Shown: positions 17,501-25,178, numbered from the stretch's first letter. The stretch is 64,000 nt of DNA from Deinococcus depolymerans (GCF_039522025.1 NZ_BAAADB010000004.1:1-64000), one strand, 5' to 3'. Notes: generated from the letters alone by a model not told the origin. Made by a program: numbers and translations.

Positions 17501-17672
17501 GCTCCAGTGGCCGGCCGAGCGCCTCGTGCGGCGCGAGGTGCAGCAGGGCGGCGGCCGCGCCGTTGACGTACTCGAAGTGACCGTCGCCGTTCAGGACGAA
17601 CATCACGTCCTCGCTGCCGAGCAGCAGGTCCGCGAGCGCCGGGGGCAGCGTGGGGAGGTCGTGGCGCGTCAT
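14547..17672 (-). CDS. Soluble PAS/multi-GAF sensor histidine kinase
   Basis: 1041 residues, no membrane segment. The order is an N-terminal PAS domain (about 15-120), four GAF-type domains (about 125-265, 285-440, 480-620 and 640-790), a coiled linker (QERTQELERSNAELERF), a HisKA domain with the phosphorylated His (FAASHDLQEPLRTITSFTELI, ~820) and an HATPase_c domain (NLIGNAVKF N-box, DNGIGF G1, GTGMGLAIVRKI G2). The kinase core resembles the bacteriophytochrome-type kinases that signal to single-domain response regulators. No cognate regulator is adjacent; four such regulators lie elsewhere in the window. No bilin-binding Cys or DIP motif was recognised, so the ligand is unknown. Confidence 0.9.
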   Translation of the reverse strand: MTRHDLPTLPPALADLLLGSEDVMFVLNGDGHFEYVNGAAAALLHLAPHEALGRPLERDFPHLLSEHWYTESRRVRAEGRPGGYDAFSPAVGGWVRVTLTPRGESLAAHLRDVSSMKRKAALQQITADLVTASSPHEVLRAALAGAVPVTAATGGLALRLTPGGDALTCATPPCADSPVCLPADQIPPDPLPLGSDHPACEAVRGERAVFAQDSPHGRMAALPLTVDGRPWGALLLGFGVPRPFPPAEQQFLRTLSQQCAQALTQLEARRHLEEQAENLATLNRVGQTLAAELDLQKLVQGVTDAGVTLTGAQFGAFFYNLSDRDPDGYRLHVLSGAPREAFSSFPTPRMTGVFGPTFAGKGVVRAGDITRDGRYGQLGPFHGMPPGHLPVRSYLAVPVTSRSGEVLGALLFGHPDPDVFTDRSEQLATGLASQTAAALDNARLYQQLQDSHALLETRVEARTRELAEQAVALEAFARFTEAAGTSTDVRTLARQALTVFRSFFAQCSAAYYERGGDHWYAQVWTEDIAPHVVQSITAGVPVDAPAFLEAARTHAPVFVDGWEAGEQQVAATDDYGTVALYPMLVAGEVVGMLAVGLLDTRVWTERDRAVVRAAGRSMNLSLERAEVATQLQTQRDALQARTQALEAFAELTRDLTLEADPGALIHRAQEIMLSLLPDGYALYWERDGAWVRVRTQVGQVGSDALQRRLDAGLPYDTTLTVRQPFESGQPLYQDEYDRGHDGLQGSVEHISTTASLPVRVDGTVQGVIVVGLFGRRRWNDTDRALLDTVTRSLGLTLEGAQKARTLQERTQELERSNAELERFAFAASHDLQEPLRTITSFTELIDRRYGPQLDPQGQRYLGIVTQGARRMKGLIDDLLVFSRLNAVREPLQPLNLQEPLHDALAHLQAAVEEAGAQVSWDPLPDVMGIPGELTQLLQNLIGNAVKFRRPDAAPRVHLSATRRGDQWEVRVQDNGIGFEAQYAERVFQLFQRLHLRDQYEGTGMGLAIVRKITEHHGGRIWAESTPGQGSAFTFTLPARPA

Positions 17673-17836
17673 GCGGTCTGGAGGAAAGTCACGGCAGGGG
17701 GCCTCGGGAAGCAGGTCGAAAGCAGGTGTCAGAGGGCAGTCGGGGGCGGGCAGGGACCGTCACCGGGCCGGGGACGGCGCGAGGGCAGTGGGAACAGCCC
17801 TGATGGTAGCGCACGCGGCGCCCCGCCGGGTCCCGG

Positions 17837-18238
17837 TCAGCGGTCCTGCTCGGCGGCGTGGTCAAGGGCGCTGCCGATCAGGTCGGTCAGGTGAGCGTCC
17901 AGCAGTCGGTAGTACACCACGCGGCCCTCCCGGCGGGTCTGCACGGCCCGCACCTGCCGCAGCAGCCGCAGCTGGTGGCTGACGGCGCTCTCGCTCAGGT
18001 CGATCACGGCGGCCAGGTCACACACGCACAGTTCCCCGCCGGGACCGGCGGCGTTCAGGGCGCTGAGCAGCCGCAGCCGCGTGGGGTCCGCCACGACCTT
18101 GAGCAGCGCGGCGGCCCGCTCGACCTGCGCCGGGGCGGGCTGGGCGGCCAGGGCGCGCGCCACGGCCTGCGGGTGCCGGCCCGCGCAGGCCGTGGCGTCC
18201 GGCGGGGGGGGCGCGGCCGGAACGGGGGGCGGGGTCAC
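17837..18238 (-). CDS. ArsR/SmtB-family metal sensor (CadC-like)
   Basis: A 133-aa winged-helix repressor. The DNA-binding helix follows ELCVCDLAAVIDLSESAVSHQLRLLR. Both metal sites known in CadC-type proteins can be seen: the alpha3 CxC (CVC) with a Cys/His-bearing N-terminus (ATACAGRH), and the alpha5 site (DAHLTDLIGSALDHAAE, with the Asp, His, His and Glu ligands spaced as in SmtB/CadC). It should release DNA on binding Cd, Pb or Zn. Its GTG start overlaps the TGA of the P-type ATPase (GTGA), so the sensor is made from the same mRNA as the pump it probably controls. Confidence 0.88.
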   Translation of the reverse strand: MTPPPVPAAPPPPDATACAGRHPQAVARALAAQPAPAQVERAAALLKVVADPTRLRLLSALNAAGPGGELCVCDLAAVIDLSESAVSHQLRLLRQVRAVQTRREGRVVYYRLLDAHLTDLIGSALDHAAEQDR

Positions 18239-20460
18239 GCGCGCTCCGGGGTCCAGCGCAGCAGGCGCAGGGCGTTCGCGGTGACCAGCGCCGTGGCGCC
18301 GGTGTCGGCCAGGACGGCCATCCACAGGGTGGTCGTGCCGCTCAGGGTGGTGATCAGGAACAGGCCCTTGAGGCCCAGCGCCAGGGCGATGTTCCAGTGG
18401 ATGTTGCGCATGGTGGCGCGTGCCAGCTGCACGAGGTCCGGCACGCCGCCCAGCGACGGGCGCAGCAGCGCGGCGTCGGCGGTGTCCAGCGCGACGGCGG
18501 TTCCGCCGCCCATGGCGACGCCCACGTCCGCGCGGGCCAGGGCCGGCGCGTCGTTGATGCCGTCGCCGACCATCACGACCGGGCCGGGCAGGGCCTCGAT
18601 GTGCCGGAGTTTCTCCTCGGGGCGCAGCGAGGCGTGCACGTCGAGCGGCAGGCCCTGCGCGGCGTGCCGCGCGGCGCGTTCGTGATCCCCGGTGAGCATC
18701 ACGGTGCCCAGGCCCAGGCGGCGCAGGTCCGCGAGCGCCTGGGCGGCGTCCGGGCGCAGGTCGTCCTCGAAGGCCAGCAGGGCCAGCGGGGCGTGGTCGT
18801 CGTGCAGCACGCTGACCGAGCGGCCCTGCGCCTGCAGGGCGTCGAGCTGCCGCGCCAACGGGCCGCTGAAGGCGCCCAGCTGGGCCGCCGCGCTGGCCGG
18901 GGAGCCCAAGTGCAGCGCCCGGCCGTCCAGGACGGCGCTGGCGCCCTCGCCGGGGCGGGCGCGGGCGTCCGTGACGGCCGGGACGGTCAGCTGCCGCTGG
19001 CGGGCGGCCTCGGTCACGGCGCGTGACAGCGGGTGGCTGCTCGCGCCGGCCACGGCGGCCGCCAGGCGCAGGGTCTCGGTGTCCGCCTGCGGGTCCGGGT
19101 GGACGTGGTCCGCGGCGTGGCCGCTCCCGACGGAATGCCACTCGCTCAGGCGGGGGTGTCCGGCGGTGAGGGTGCCGGTCTTGTCGAACGCGACGGTCCG
19201 CACGCGCGCCAGGGTCTCCAGGGCCGCGCCGCCCTTGATCAGCAGGCCGCGGCGCGCGCCGGCGCTCAGGCCGCTGGTGACGGCCGCCGGAACGCTCAGG
19301 ACCAGCGCGCAGGGGCAGCCGATCAGCAGCAGGCTCAGGCCCTTGTACAGCCACGGTGAGAGCGGTTCGCCCAGCAGCGGCGGGCCGAAGGCCACCAGCG
19401 CCGAGACCAGCACCACGCCCGGCGTGTACACCCGGCTGAAGCGGTCGATGAAGCGCGCGGTGGGCGCGCGGCTGTGCTCGGCCTGCTCGATCAGGTGCAG
19501 GATGCGGGCCAGGGTGGTGTCGTCCGCCTCGCGGGTCACGCGGACCGTCAGGCTGCCGTCGGTGCTGACGCTCCCGCCGAACACCTCGTCGCCGGCGGCG
19601 CGGCGGACCGGGACGCTCTCGCCGGTCACGGCGCTCTCGTCCAGGCCCGAGACGCCCTCCTCGATCACGCCGTCGGCCGGGACGCGCGAGCCGGGCGTGA
19701 CCAGGACCCGCTGGCCGGGGCGCAGCGTGGCGGCCGGGACCTCGCGCGGGCCCTGCGGCGTGAGCAGCTGCGCGCTGGTGGGCGTCAGCGCCGCGAGGGC
19801 CTGCACGCCGGAGCGGGCGCGTCCGGCGGCGACGCCCTCGAGCAGTTCCCCGACGGCGAACAGGAACACCACGGCGGCCCCCTCGGCGGCCGCGCCGATC
19901 AGCAGCGCGCCCACGGCGGCCAGCGTGACCAGCAGGTGGATGGAGAACACGTCGCCCAGCCGGGCGCTGGCGACGGCGCGGCGGGCCAGGGGCGCGCCGG
20001 CCAGCAGCGTGACGGCCACGTAGCCCAGTCCGGCGGCGGACGGCGCGGCCAGGGACAGCAGCCACGCGGCGGCCAGCAGCGTGCCGGACAGCAGCACCAG
20101 GCGGCCCTGCGCGCCGCGGTGCCAGGCGGGACCGGCCGCGTGGCCGCTGCGGGTGTCCTGACCGGGGTCGGGGTCGGTCGGGGGGGGCGCGCCGGATGGA
20201 GCGGTGGGGGCCGGGTCCTGGAGGGTGGGAGCGTAGCCCAGGGCGCGCAGGTGACCCTCGAGGGTGTGGCGGGGCGTGCGCGTCTCGTCGAGCTGCAGCC
20301 GGAGGGTCTGGCGCGTGAAGCTGGTGCTGACGGCGCCGGTGCCGGGCAGCGTGCCGACCAGCCGCTCGACCTTCTGAACGCAGTTGGCGCAGTCCATGCC
20401 CTCGACCCGGTAGGTGAGGACCGGCGTGGCGGGGAGGTCCGGGCGGGTGGGGGCGGTCAT
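18235..20460 (-). CDS. Zn/Cd/Pb-exporting P-type ATPase (P1B-2)
   Basis: 741 residues. An N-terminal heavy-metal-associated domain carries GMDCANC (about 17-23). A Pro/Asp-rich linker precedes eight expected membrane segments. The CPC motif (GCPCALVLSVPAA, ~380), the phosphorylated Asp (DKTGTLTAGHP, ~428) and GDGINDAPAL (~633) are intact. CPC with this HMA domain indicates a ZntA/CadA-like pump that exports divalent soft metals from the cytoplasm. The gene has an ArsR-type operator over its promoter and shares an operon with its sensor. The -10 TATACT ends 6 nt before ATG 20460, so the mRNA is probably leaderless. Confidence 0.93.
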   Translation of the reverse strand: MTAPTRPDLPATPVLTYRVEGMDCANCVQKVERLVGTLPGTGAVSTSFTRQTLRLQLDETRTPRHTLEGHLRALGYAPTLQDPAPTAPSGAPPPTDPDPGQDTRSGHAAGPAWHRGAQGRLVLLSGTLLAAAWLLSLAAPSAAGLGYVAVTLLAGAPLARRAVASARLGDVFSIHLLVTLAAVGALLIGAAAEGAAVVFLFAVGELLEGVAAGRARSGVQALAALTPTSAQLLTPQGPREVPAATLRPGQRVLVTPGSRVPADGVIEEGVSGLDESAVTGESVPVRRAAGDEVFGGSVSTDGSLTVRVTREADDTTLARILHLIEQAEHSRAPTARFIDRFSRVYTPGVVLVSALVAFGPPLLGEPLSPWLYKGLSLLLIGCPCALVLSVPAAVTSGLSAGARRGLLIKGGAALETLARVRTVAFDKTGTLTAGHPRLSEWHSVGSGHAADHVHPDPQADTETLRLAAAVAGASSHPLSRAVTEAARQRQLTVPAVTDARARPGEGASAVLDGRALHLGSPASAAAQLGAFSGPLARQLDALQAQGRSVSVLHDDHAPLALLAFEDDLRPDAAQALADLRRLGLGTVMLTGDHERAARHAAQGLPLDVHASLRPEEKLRHIEALPGPVVMVGDGINDAPALARADVGVAMGGGTAVALDTADAALLRPSLGGVPDLVQLARATMRNIHWNIALALGLKGLFLITTLSGTTTLWMAVLADTGATALVTANALRLLRWTPERA

Positions 20461-20466
20461 GCCCCC

Positions 20467-20491
20467 AGTATATCTGAATGAATGCTCAGGT
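20467..20491 (-). promoter_or_regulatory. P-type ATPase promoter with ArsR/CadC-type operator
   Basis: The minus-strand -10 TATACT lies at 20472-20467. Directly upstream, CTGAATGAATGCTCAG (20474-20489) is an imperfect palindrome of the CTGA-N8-TCAG type, close to SmtB/CzrA operator cores (TGAAxx..xxTTCA). A bound sensor would block RNA polymerase. Confidence 0.5.
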
Positions 20492-20514
20492 CTTCAGATG
20501 AACGGTTCCCGGCC

Positions 20515-20883
20515 TCAGCTTCCCCGGTAGGTGCTGTACGACCAGGGACTGACCAGCAGCGGCACGTGGTAGTGCGCGTCCGCATCGGCCACCGTGAACC
20601 GCAGCGTGATCTCGTCCAGGAACGGCTCCCCGGCCCCCGGGACCGCGCCGACCAGCTCCGCGAAGTACGGCGCGACGTGAAAGGTCAGTTCGAAGGTGCC
20701 GCGCCGCAGCGCGCCGCGCGCGATCAACGGCCCGTCCGTCCGCCCGTCCGCGTTCGTGACGGTCCGGGTGACCAGGGTGCGCGTCCCTCCCTGCACCTCG
20801 CGCAGCTCCACCGGAATCCCGGCGGCCGGCCGGCCACGCGCGGTATCCAGCACGTGCGTGCTCAGGCCAGCCGACCCGCTCAT
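20515..20883 (-). CDS. uraH: 5-hydroxyisourate hydrolase (transthyretin-like)
   Basis: A 122-aa enzyme that hydrolyses 5-hydroxyisourate, the product of uricase, to OHCU. The N-terminal signature [21 protein letters not shown] and the C-terminal tetrapeptide YRGS of the transthyretin-like family are both present. Its ATG overlaps the TGA of the fused uraD-uricase gene (ATGA), so it is co-translated with the enzymes before and after it in the pathway. The protein is of normal length and has no signal peptide, so it is cytoplasmic. Confidence 0.95.
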   Translation of the reverse strand: MSGSAGLSTHVLDTARGRPAAGIPVELREVQGGTRTLVTRTVTNADGRTDGPLIARGALRRGTFELTFHVAPYFAELVGAVPGAGEPFLDEITLRFTVADADAHYHVPLLVSPWSYSTYRGS

Positions 20884-22382
20884 GCGCGCTCCACCCAGCC
20901 CTCGATCACGCCGTACGGTTCGGCGTCCGCGTGGAAGATCACGCCCGGATTCTCCAGTCCGAAACGGCCCAGGTCGTAGGGAATGTGATGCCGGTTCGGG
21001 AACGAGAAGTGAATCCGTTCGATCTCCGGGCAGCGGGTCAGGACCGCCTCGCCCAGCCGGTAGAGGGTGTGCTGCATGGAGTGCGAGTAGTGGTCCGGGA
21101 AGACCTCCAGCAGCGTGCCGTACACCCGCGCCCACACGGCGTCGTAGTCGGGGTTGTCCTCACGGTACGTCCAGCGGGCCGTGACGGTGGTCGCCAGGAT
21201 GCGGTCGGTCGTCTCCGGCAGCGTCGTGAACTGGTCACGGTGAAAGCCGGCCCAGCCGCTCTGGGTGGTCTTCAGGATGAACAGTTCGTCGATGCCGCTC
21301 TCGACCGTGAAGCGCTGCCCGTCGCCCTCCACGCGGGCGGTGTGCTTGGGCAGCTGCCGCGCGAAGGCGTGGTCGTGGCCGCCGGGCTGCCCGGGGACCG
21401 GCAGGCGGTCCCACAGGTGCTCGGTGAAGGTCGCGTACGCGCCGCTCACGCGCGGACCGGCCTGCACGAAATGCCGGATCAGCTCCTTCCCGAAAGCCTC
21501 CACGCTGCCGGTCAGGTGATCGCGGGCCAGCGCGTAGATGGTGTTGCGCACCGTGTCGGTCGCCACGAGGTCCGTGTTGTCGCCGACCTCGTGCGCCGCG
21601 CTGAAGTCCCCGCGCATGCCCACGCGCACCCACACGTCCTTGATCTCGTGCCGGGGCGAGTCGCGGAACACCTTGAACAGCCGCACGTCGGCCTTGCCGT
21701 AATTGTTGTCTCCCAGCCGCACCCGGACCGCGCCGGTCGGGGGCGCGGGCGTGACAGCGGGGTCGGGGGCCGTGGCAGGAGCGGGCGGTCGGGACTCGGT
21801 CATGGGATCTCCGGTGACGCGGGGGGAAGGGGAGGGCTCGATCAGGTCCAGCACCCGCAGCCGCGCGATGCGGCCGATCTCATGCAGCGCCGCCGCGCGT
21901 TCCTGCCCGGGCGTGTGGGCCAGGCGTTCACGCGCCGCCGCGAAGATGCTGCGCTTGTCATGTTCGCGCACGCACACCACGAACGGCAACCCGAAGCGCT
22001 CATGGTACGCGGCGTTCAGCCGCTGAAACTCGGCGTATTCCCCGGGGCTCAGGCGGTCCAGGCCGGCGCTGGCCTGTTCGCGGGCACTCTCGGGTGTCAG
22101 GTCGCCGGCCAACGCGGCCTTCCCGGCGAGGTCCGGGTGCGCGCGGATCAACGCGAGCTGCTCTTCCTCGCTGCCGCTCCGCGCGGCCTGCGCGAACGCC
22201 TCGGCCAGCGTCCCGGCGTCCCGGTAGGGCCGGCCGGCGGCCACCTGCGCGGCGTAGTGCGGCGAGTGTTCCAGCACGCCCGCGAAGTACGCGGCGAAGG
22301 TCTCGGCACTCAGGTCGTTCAGGTCTTCCACGCGCAGGCGCGGCGTCACCCCGCTCGGGGCGGGGACGGGGGTTCGGGACAC
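20880..22382 (-). CDS. Bifunctional OHCU decarboxylase-urate oxidase
   Basis: A 500-aa fusion. Residues ~18-180 are 2-oxo-4-hydroxy-4-carboxy-5-ureidoimidazoline decarboxylase ([24 protein letters not shown]). Residues ~215-500 are uricase ([50 protein letters not shown]). The domains are joined by a Pro/Ala linker. Together with uraH this covers urate to allantoin. The same fusion order is known in Bacillus PucL. GTG 22382 is chosen because a perfect AGGAGGT lies 6 nt upstream; the longer open frame would add a low-complexity leader. The gene is driven from the promoter at 22516-22545. Confidence 0.93.
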   Translation of the reverse strand: MSRTPVPAPSGVTPRLRVEDLNDLSAETFAAYFAGVLEHSPHYAAQVAAGRPYRDAGTLAEAFAQAARSGSEEEQLALIRAHPDLAGKAALAGDLTPESAREQASAGLDRLSPGEYAEFQRLNAAYHERFGLPFVVCVREHDKRSIFAAARERLAHTPGQERAAALHEIGRIARLRVLDLIEPSPSPRVTGDPMTESRPPAPATAPDPAVTPAPPTGAVRVRLGDNNYGKADVRLFKVFRDSPRHEIKDVWVRVGMRGDFSAAHEVGDNTDLVATDTVRNTIYALARDHLTGSVEAFGKELIRHFVQAGPRVSGAYATFTEHLWDRLPVPGQPGGHDHAFARQLPKHTARVEGDGQRFTVESGIDELFILKTTQSGWAGFHRDQFTTLPETTDRILATTVTARWTYREDNPDYDAVWARVYGTLLEVFPDHYSHSMQHTLYRLGEAVLTRCPEIERIHFSFPNRHHIPYDLGRFGLENPGVIFHADAEPYGVIEGWVERA

Positions 22383-22515
22383 GGGAATACCTCCTGGGAA
22401 CGGAAAAGGGAACCGGGGTCCCGGCGGGCGCGTGGGGCGGGCGGGCGCCGCGCCCGTGGGGCGCGCGGGCCGGGCCGCTGCGCCGCCGAACGCCGGATGA
22501 GAAAGAACTGCGCGC

Positions 22516-22545
22516 ATGCTAGGCGGGGCCACCCGGACGTGTCAA
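22516..22545 (-). promoter_or_regulatory. Sigma70-type promoter of the urate catabolism operon
   Basis: On the minus strand TTGACA (22545-22540) and TAGCAT (22521-22516) are separated by 18 bp. The predicted start near 22509 leaves a ~127-nt GC-rich leader before the GTG with its strong Shine-Dalgarno. This is one of the few canonical -35/-10 pairs in the window. A TAGGAT box (22601-22606) may be the -10 for the divergent GGDEF gene. Confidence 0.6.
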
Positions 22546-22747
22546 ACCACCCGTCCAGACCGCGCCGCGCCGCCCCGCGCGCCCCGGCGCACGCACCTGA
22601 TAGGATGCATGCGCCCATCGTCGAGCCAGCCCTCCCTGCCGGGACCGGGCCGCGCCTCCCCCCACCGTCAGTTCCGTCCGGACGATCCGTCTGGACCTGT
22701 CACCCATCACGCGCTGATCACGGCCACCGGGAGGTGGAACGCCGCAA

Positions 22748-23851
22748 GTGCCCGACCCCCTGCACGCCCAACCCAGCCCCGTACTGCCCGGTCCCGTTCC
22801 GCCCGGTCCCGTTCTGCCCGCGCCCGACCTGCCTGGCCGGCACGCGGAGGCGGAACGGCTCGCGTCCCTGCGCAACCTGGGCATCCTGGACACCGCGCCG
22901 GAACCGCAGTTCGACCGGATCATGGCGCTCGTCGCCCGGTACTTCCAGGTGCCGCTCGGCTCGATCACCTTCGTGGACGAGGACCGGCAGTGGTTCAAGG
23001 CGCGCGCCGGGTTCACGCACACCGAGGACCCGCGGGCGCAGTCCATCTGCGCGCTGACGGTGACCGGCGGGTGCCCGCTGGTCATCCCGGACCTGCGCGC
23101 GGACCCGCGCACCGCCGGCCTGAGCGCCGTGCAGGGCCCCCACCAGGCGCAGTTCTACGCGGGCGTGCCGCTGCGCGCCGCGGGGCACGCCGTGGGCACC
23201 CTGTGCGTGCTGGACACCCAGCCCCGCCACTTCGGTCCGCAGGAACTGGAGGTTCTCGAGCAGTTCGCGGAACTCGTGCAGTCCGAGCTGCGCCTGCGCC
23301 TGGCGCTGCGTGACCTCGAGGCGCTGGCGCTGACCGACCCGCTGACCGAACTGCCCAACCGCCGCGCCTTCCAGCGGGAACTGACCCGGGTGTGTCTCGC
23401 CGCGCAGGACGGCGAGGAACTGGTGGTGGGCCTGCTGGACCTCGATCAGTTCAAACCCATCAACGACACGCTCGGGCACGCCGTGGGAGACGCGGTGCTG
23501 AGGTTCGTCGCGCAGCGCGTCCGCGCCCTGCTGCGGCCCGGCGAGATTCTCGCCCGCTACGGCGGGGACGAGTTCACGCTGCTGCTCTCCGGGGCCGGGG
23601 CAGACGCCCGCGCCCGCCAGATCACCCTCGAACTCCCTCAGCGGCTGCACATGCCCTCCGGCCGGCAGGTGGGCGTCAGCCTGGGACTGGTCAGCGCCGA
23701 GGGGCCTGCCGATCCGCACGCCCTGCTGGAACTCGCCGATCAGACCATGTACCGCGCCAAGGCGGCCGGTGTACTCGTCGTGCACAGCCGCCTCCCGGCC
23801 CGCGCCGGCCCCCATGACCGGCCGCTCACCGGCCCGGATCCTTTTCTGTAA
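22748..23851 (+). CDS. GAF-GGDEF diguanylate cyclase
   Basis: 367 residues. A Pro-rich N-terminus precedes a GAF domain (about 35-190: IMALVARYFQVPLGSITFVDEDRQWFKARAG, FYAGVPLRAAGHAVGTLCVLD) and a GGDEF domain (about 195-360) with DPLTELPNRR and an intact active-site loop (ARYGGDEFTLLL). It should make c-di-GMP in response to a GAF ligand. The usual inhibitory RxxD motif before GGDEF reads RPGE, so product inhibition may be weak. No membrane segment is present. GTG 22748 is weakly supported: the nearest GGAGG is ~13 nt away. It diverges from the urate operon. Confidence 0.87.
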   Translation: MPDPLHAQPSPVLPGPVPPGPVLPAPDLPGRHAEAERLASLRNLGILDTAPEPQFDRIMALVARYFQVPLGSITFVDEDRQWFKARAGFTHTEDPRAQSICALTVTGGCPLVIPDLRADPRTAGLSAVQGPHQAQFYAGVPLRAAGHAVGTLCVLDTQPRHFGPQELEVLEQFAELVQSELRLRLALRDLEALALTDPLTELPNRRAFQRELTRVCLAAQDGEELVVGLLDLDQFKPINDTLGHAVGDAVLRFVAQRVRALLRPGEILARYGGDEFTLLLSGAGADARARQITLELPQRLHMPSGRQVGVSLGLVSAEGPADPHALLELADQTMYRAKAAGVLVVHSRLPARAGPHDRPLTGPDPFL

Positions 23852-23905
23852 GGAAGCTGACGGTAAGACCGCCGGCGCTCCCATGTTGTGCGGCAGGTCA
23901 TCCGA

Positions 23906-23911
23906 TATGAT
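23906..23911 (+). promoter_or_regulatory. -10 box (TATGAT) of the leaderless ORF/response-regulator unit
   Basis: TATGAT ends 6 nt before ATG 23918, the start of a 24-codon ORF. This is the same leaderless geometry as at other genes in the window. No good -35 is visible. Confidence 0.55.
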
Positions 23912-23917
23912 CGGCGC

Positions 23918-23992
23918 ATGTCCCTGCCTGTGCCTGCCCCCCGATTCAGCGGCGTTCCCGCCGCCCCCACCGGTTCCGCGGGACGCCGTTGA
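23918..23992 (+). CDS. Leaderless 24-codon leader ORF coupled to the response regulator
   Basis: A 24-residue ORF (begins MSLPVPAPRF, ends GSAGRR) starts 6 nt after a TATGAT -10 box. Its TGA (23990-23992) overlaps the TTG start of the response-regulator gene (TTGA). The regulator has no good Shine-Dalgarno, so ribosomes finishing this ORF would be needed to start it. The peptide is Pro/Gly/Ala-rich with no recognised motif, and its role is probably in coupling rather than as a product. Confidence 0.45.
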   Translation: MSLPVPAPRFSGVPAAPTGSAGRR

Positions 23993-24420
23993 CGCGCCCG
24001 TTCCAGGTGCTGCTGGTCGATGACAACCCGGCGGACCTGCTGCTCGCGCAGGAAGTCTTCCGCGAGCACGGCGACGCGCTGCACGTGACGACCTGCTCCA
24101 GCGGCGCGGACGCCATGGCCTACCTGCGCGCGCCGGACACCCGCCCGGACGTCGTGATTCTCGACGTGAACATGCCGGTCATGAGCGGCTTCGAGGTGCT
24201 GCAGGCCATCAAGGACGATCCGGCGCTGGTGTGGATTCCGGTCGTGATGCTCTCCACCTCCTCACACCCGGGCGACGTGGCGCGCGCCTACACCCTGCAC
24301 GCCAGTTCCTACATGGTCAAGAGCAGTTCCTTCCAGGCGTTCATGGAGCAGGTGGACGCCTTCGTCCGCTTCTGGCGCGAGAGCCGCACGCCCAGCTGGC
24401 CGGAACGCGCCGCCCACTGA
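23989..24420 (+). CDS. Single-domain response regulator (Rcp1-like)
   Basis: A 143-aa receiver domain with no output domain. The acidic pair (VDDNPAD), the phospho-acceptor Asp (VVILDVNMPVMSGFEVL), the Ser/Thr switch (MLSTSS) and the conserved Lys (SYMVKSSS) are present. The C-terminal helix (FMEQVDAFVRFWRES) is typical of phytochrome-type Rcp1 regulators. It is one of four close relatives in the window (also 43447, 43993, 44744). The start is TTG 23989, coupled to the preceding small ORF. A kinase such as the multi-GAF protein at 14547 would be a fitting partner, but this is not shown. Confidence 0.9.
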   Translation: MTRPFQVLLVDDNPADLLLAQEVFREHGDALHVTTCSSGADAMAYLRAPDTRPDVVILDVNMPVMSGFEVLQAIKDDPALVWIPVVMLSTSSHPGDVARAYTLHASSYMVKSSSFQAFMEQVDAFVRFWRESRTPSWPERAAH

Positions 24421-24560
24421 TACCGACTCCGATTGAATGGGCTGCTGAGCCCGTTCAATCCGAGCGGATGCGAGCAAGAGAAAAACGGGTTCCGGACGTG
24501 GAGCTGGCAATCCGGTGAACTTCCGGATTGTCGGCGAAACAAACGGAATCCGTATGACAG
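24418..24560. repeat. MITE-like palindromic repeat (copy 1)
   Basis: The regulator's TGA stop is the first triplet of the end sequence (TGATACCGACTCCG). A hairpin follows (GATTGAATGGGCT...AGCCCGTTCAATC, 24431-24460), then a spacer, then a second block TTCCGGACGTGGAGCTGG...AAACGGAATCCGTATGA. The two ends are inverted repeats. Several more copies occur up to 62 kb. Confidence 0.8.
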
Positions 24561-24606
24561 CCCGTCGCGTTCCTCCTGTGCGGGGCCGCTCCGCGAGTCG
24601 TGTCCA

Positions 24607-24653
24607 CCCGGATTGAACGGGCTGGCGACCCCGTTCAATCCGGGTCCGTATCA
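24607..24653. repeat. Hairpin-only copy of the repeat at the ohr stop codon
   Basis: GGATTGAACGGG...CCCGTTCAATCC (24609-24642) is followed by CGGGTCCGTATCA, whose last three bases are the complement of the TGA of ohr. It lies between convergent genes and could act as a terminator. Confidence 0.75.
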
Positions 24654-25097
24654 CAGCAGCGGGTCGCGGTGCAGTTCCAGGTCCACCTGGACGTTCCCGG
24701 CGACGGCGCGGCTGTACGGGCAGGTGGCGTGCGCGGCGTGGATCAGTCGTTCGGCGGTCGCGTCGTCCGTGCCGGGCAGGTGAAGCTGCAGCAGGACGCT
24801 CAGGTGGTAGCCGCCGGTCGTCTCGGCGTGCAGGCCGACGTGCGCGCGGGCCTGCGGCGTGCCGATCGTGACGCCGTCACGGCGGGCGACGCTCTGCAGG
24901 GCGCTCAGGAAGCAGGAGGCGTACCCGGCGGCGAACAGTTCCTCGGGGTCGGCGCCCTCGGTGCGGGACTGCGGGGGGCGCAGCGTGACGGTCAGCCGGT
25001 CGCGGCCGACGACGGCCTGACCGCTGCGGCCGCCACTGACGTCGCTGGTGGCGGTGTAGATGAGTCTGGAATCGCTGGCGGTGGCTGCTTCGGTCAT
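24651..25097 (-). CDS. ohr: Organic hydroperoxide resistance protein (OsmC/Ohr family)
   Basis: A 148-aa thiol peroxidase that reduces organic hydroperoxides. Both catalytic cysteines are in place: YASCFLSAL (about residue 62) and TCPYSRAVAGN (about 125). The order and spacing fit Ohr rather than OsmC. A TAACCT -10 (25110-25105) lies 7 nt before the ATG, so the mRNA is leaderless. It diverges from a LysR-type gene, and the 81-bp gap contains a palindrome. Ohr is usually controlled by the MarR-type OhrR; a LysR neighbour is less common and may be OxyR-like in role. Confidence 0.93.
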   Translation of the reverse strand: MTEAATASDSRLIYTATSDVSGGRSGQAVVGRDRLTVTLRPPQSRTEGADPEELFAAGYASCFLSALQSVARRDGVTIGTPQARAHVGLHAETTGGYHLSVLLQLHLPGTDDATAERLIHAAHATCPYSRAVAGNVQVDLELHRDPLL

Positions 25098-25104
25098 GCC
25101 GGCA

Positions 25105-25172
25105 GGTTACGCGCCGCATTTCCCCGCATCAAGCTGGAAATCCGGCCGGATTGATGCGCGTTTCGTTATAAT
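25105..25172. promoter_or_regulatory. ohr-lysR divergent promoter with nested palindromes
   Basis: The ohr -10 (TAACCT, minus, 25110-25105) and the lysR -10 (TATAAT, plus, 25167-25172) flank GCATCAA (25126-25132)...TTGATGC (25151-25157). Inside this pair is the perfect palindrome AATCCGGCCGGATT (25139-25152). LysR regulators bind such dyads between divergent genes. Both genes begin 6-7 nt after their -10. Confidence 0.6.
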
Positions 25173-25178
25173 CGCCGG

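Noticed and set aside
14340..17894. 1184-codon plus-strand frame opposite the histidine kinase
   Set aside because: The minus-strand product has all kinase motifs; the plus frame is compositionally a mirror of it and has no recognisable domain.
22516..22748. Leaderless ATG at 22609 after TAGGAT as start of the GGDEF gene
   Set aside because: It is not in frame with the GAF-GGDEF protein; TAGGAT is kept only as a possible -10 for a leadered mRNA.
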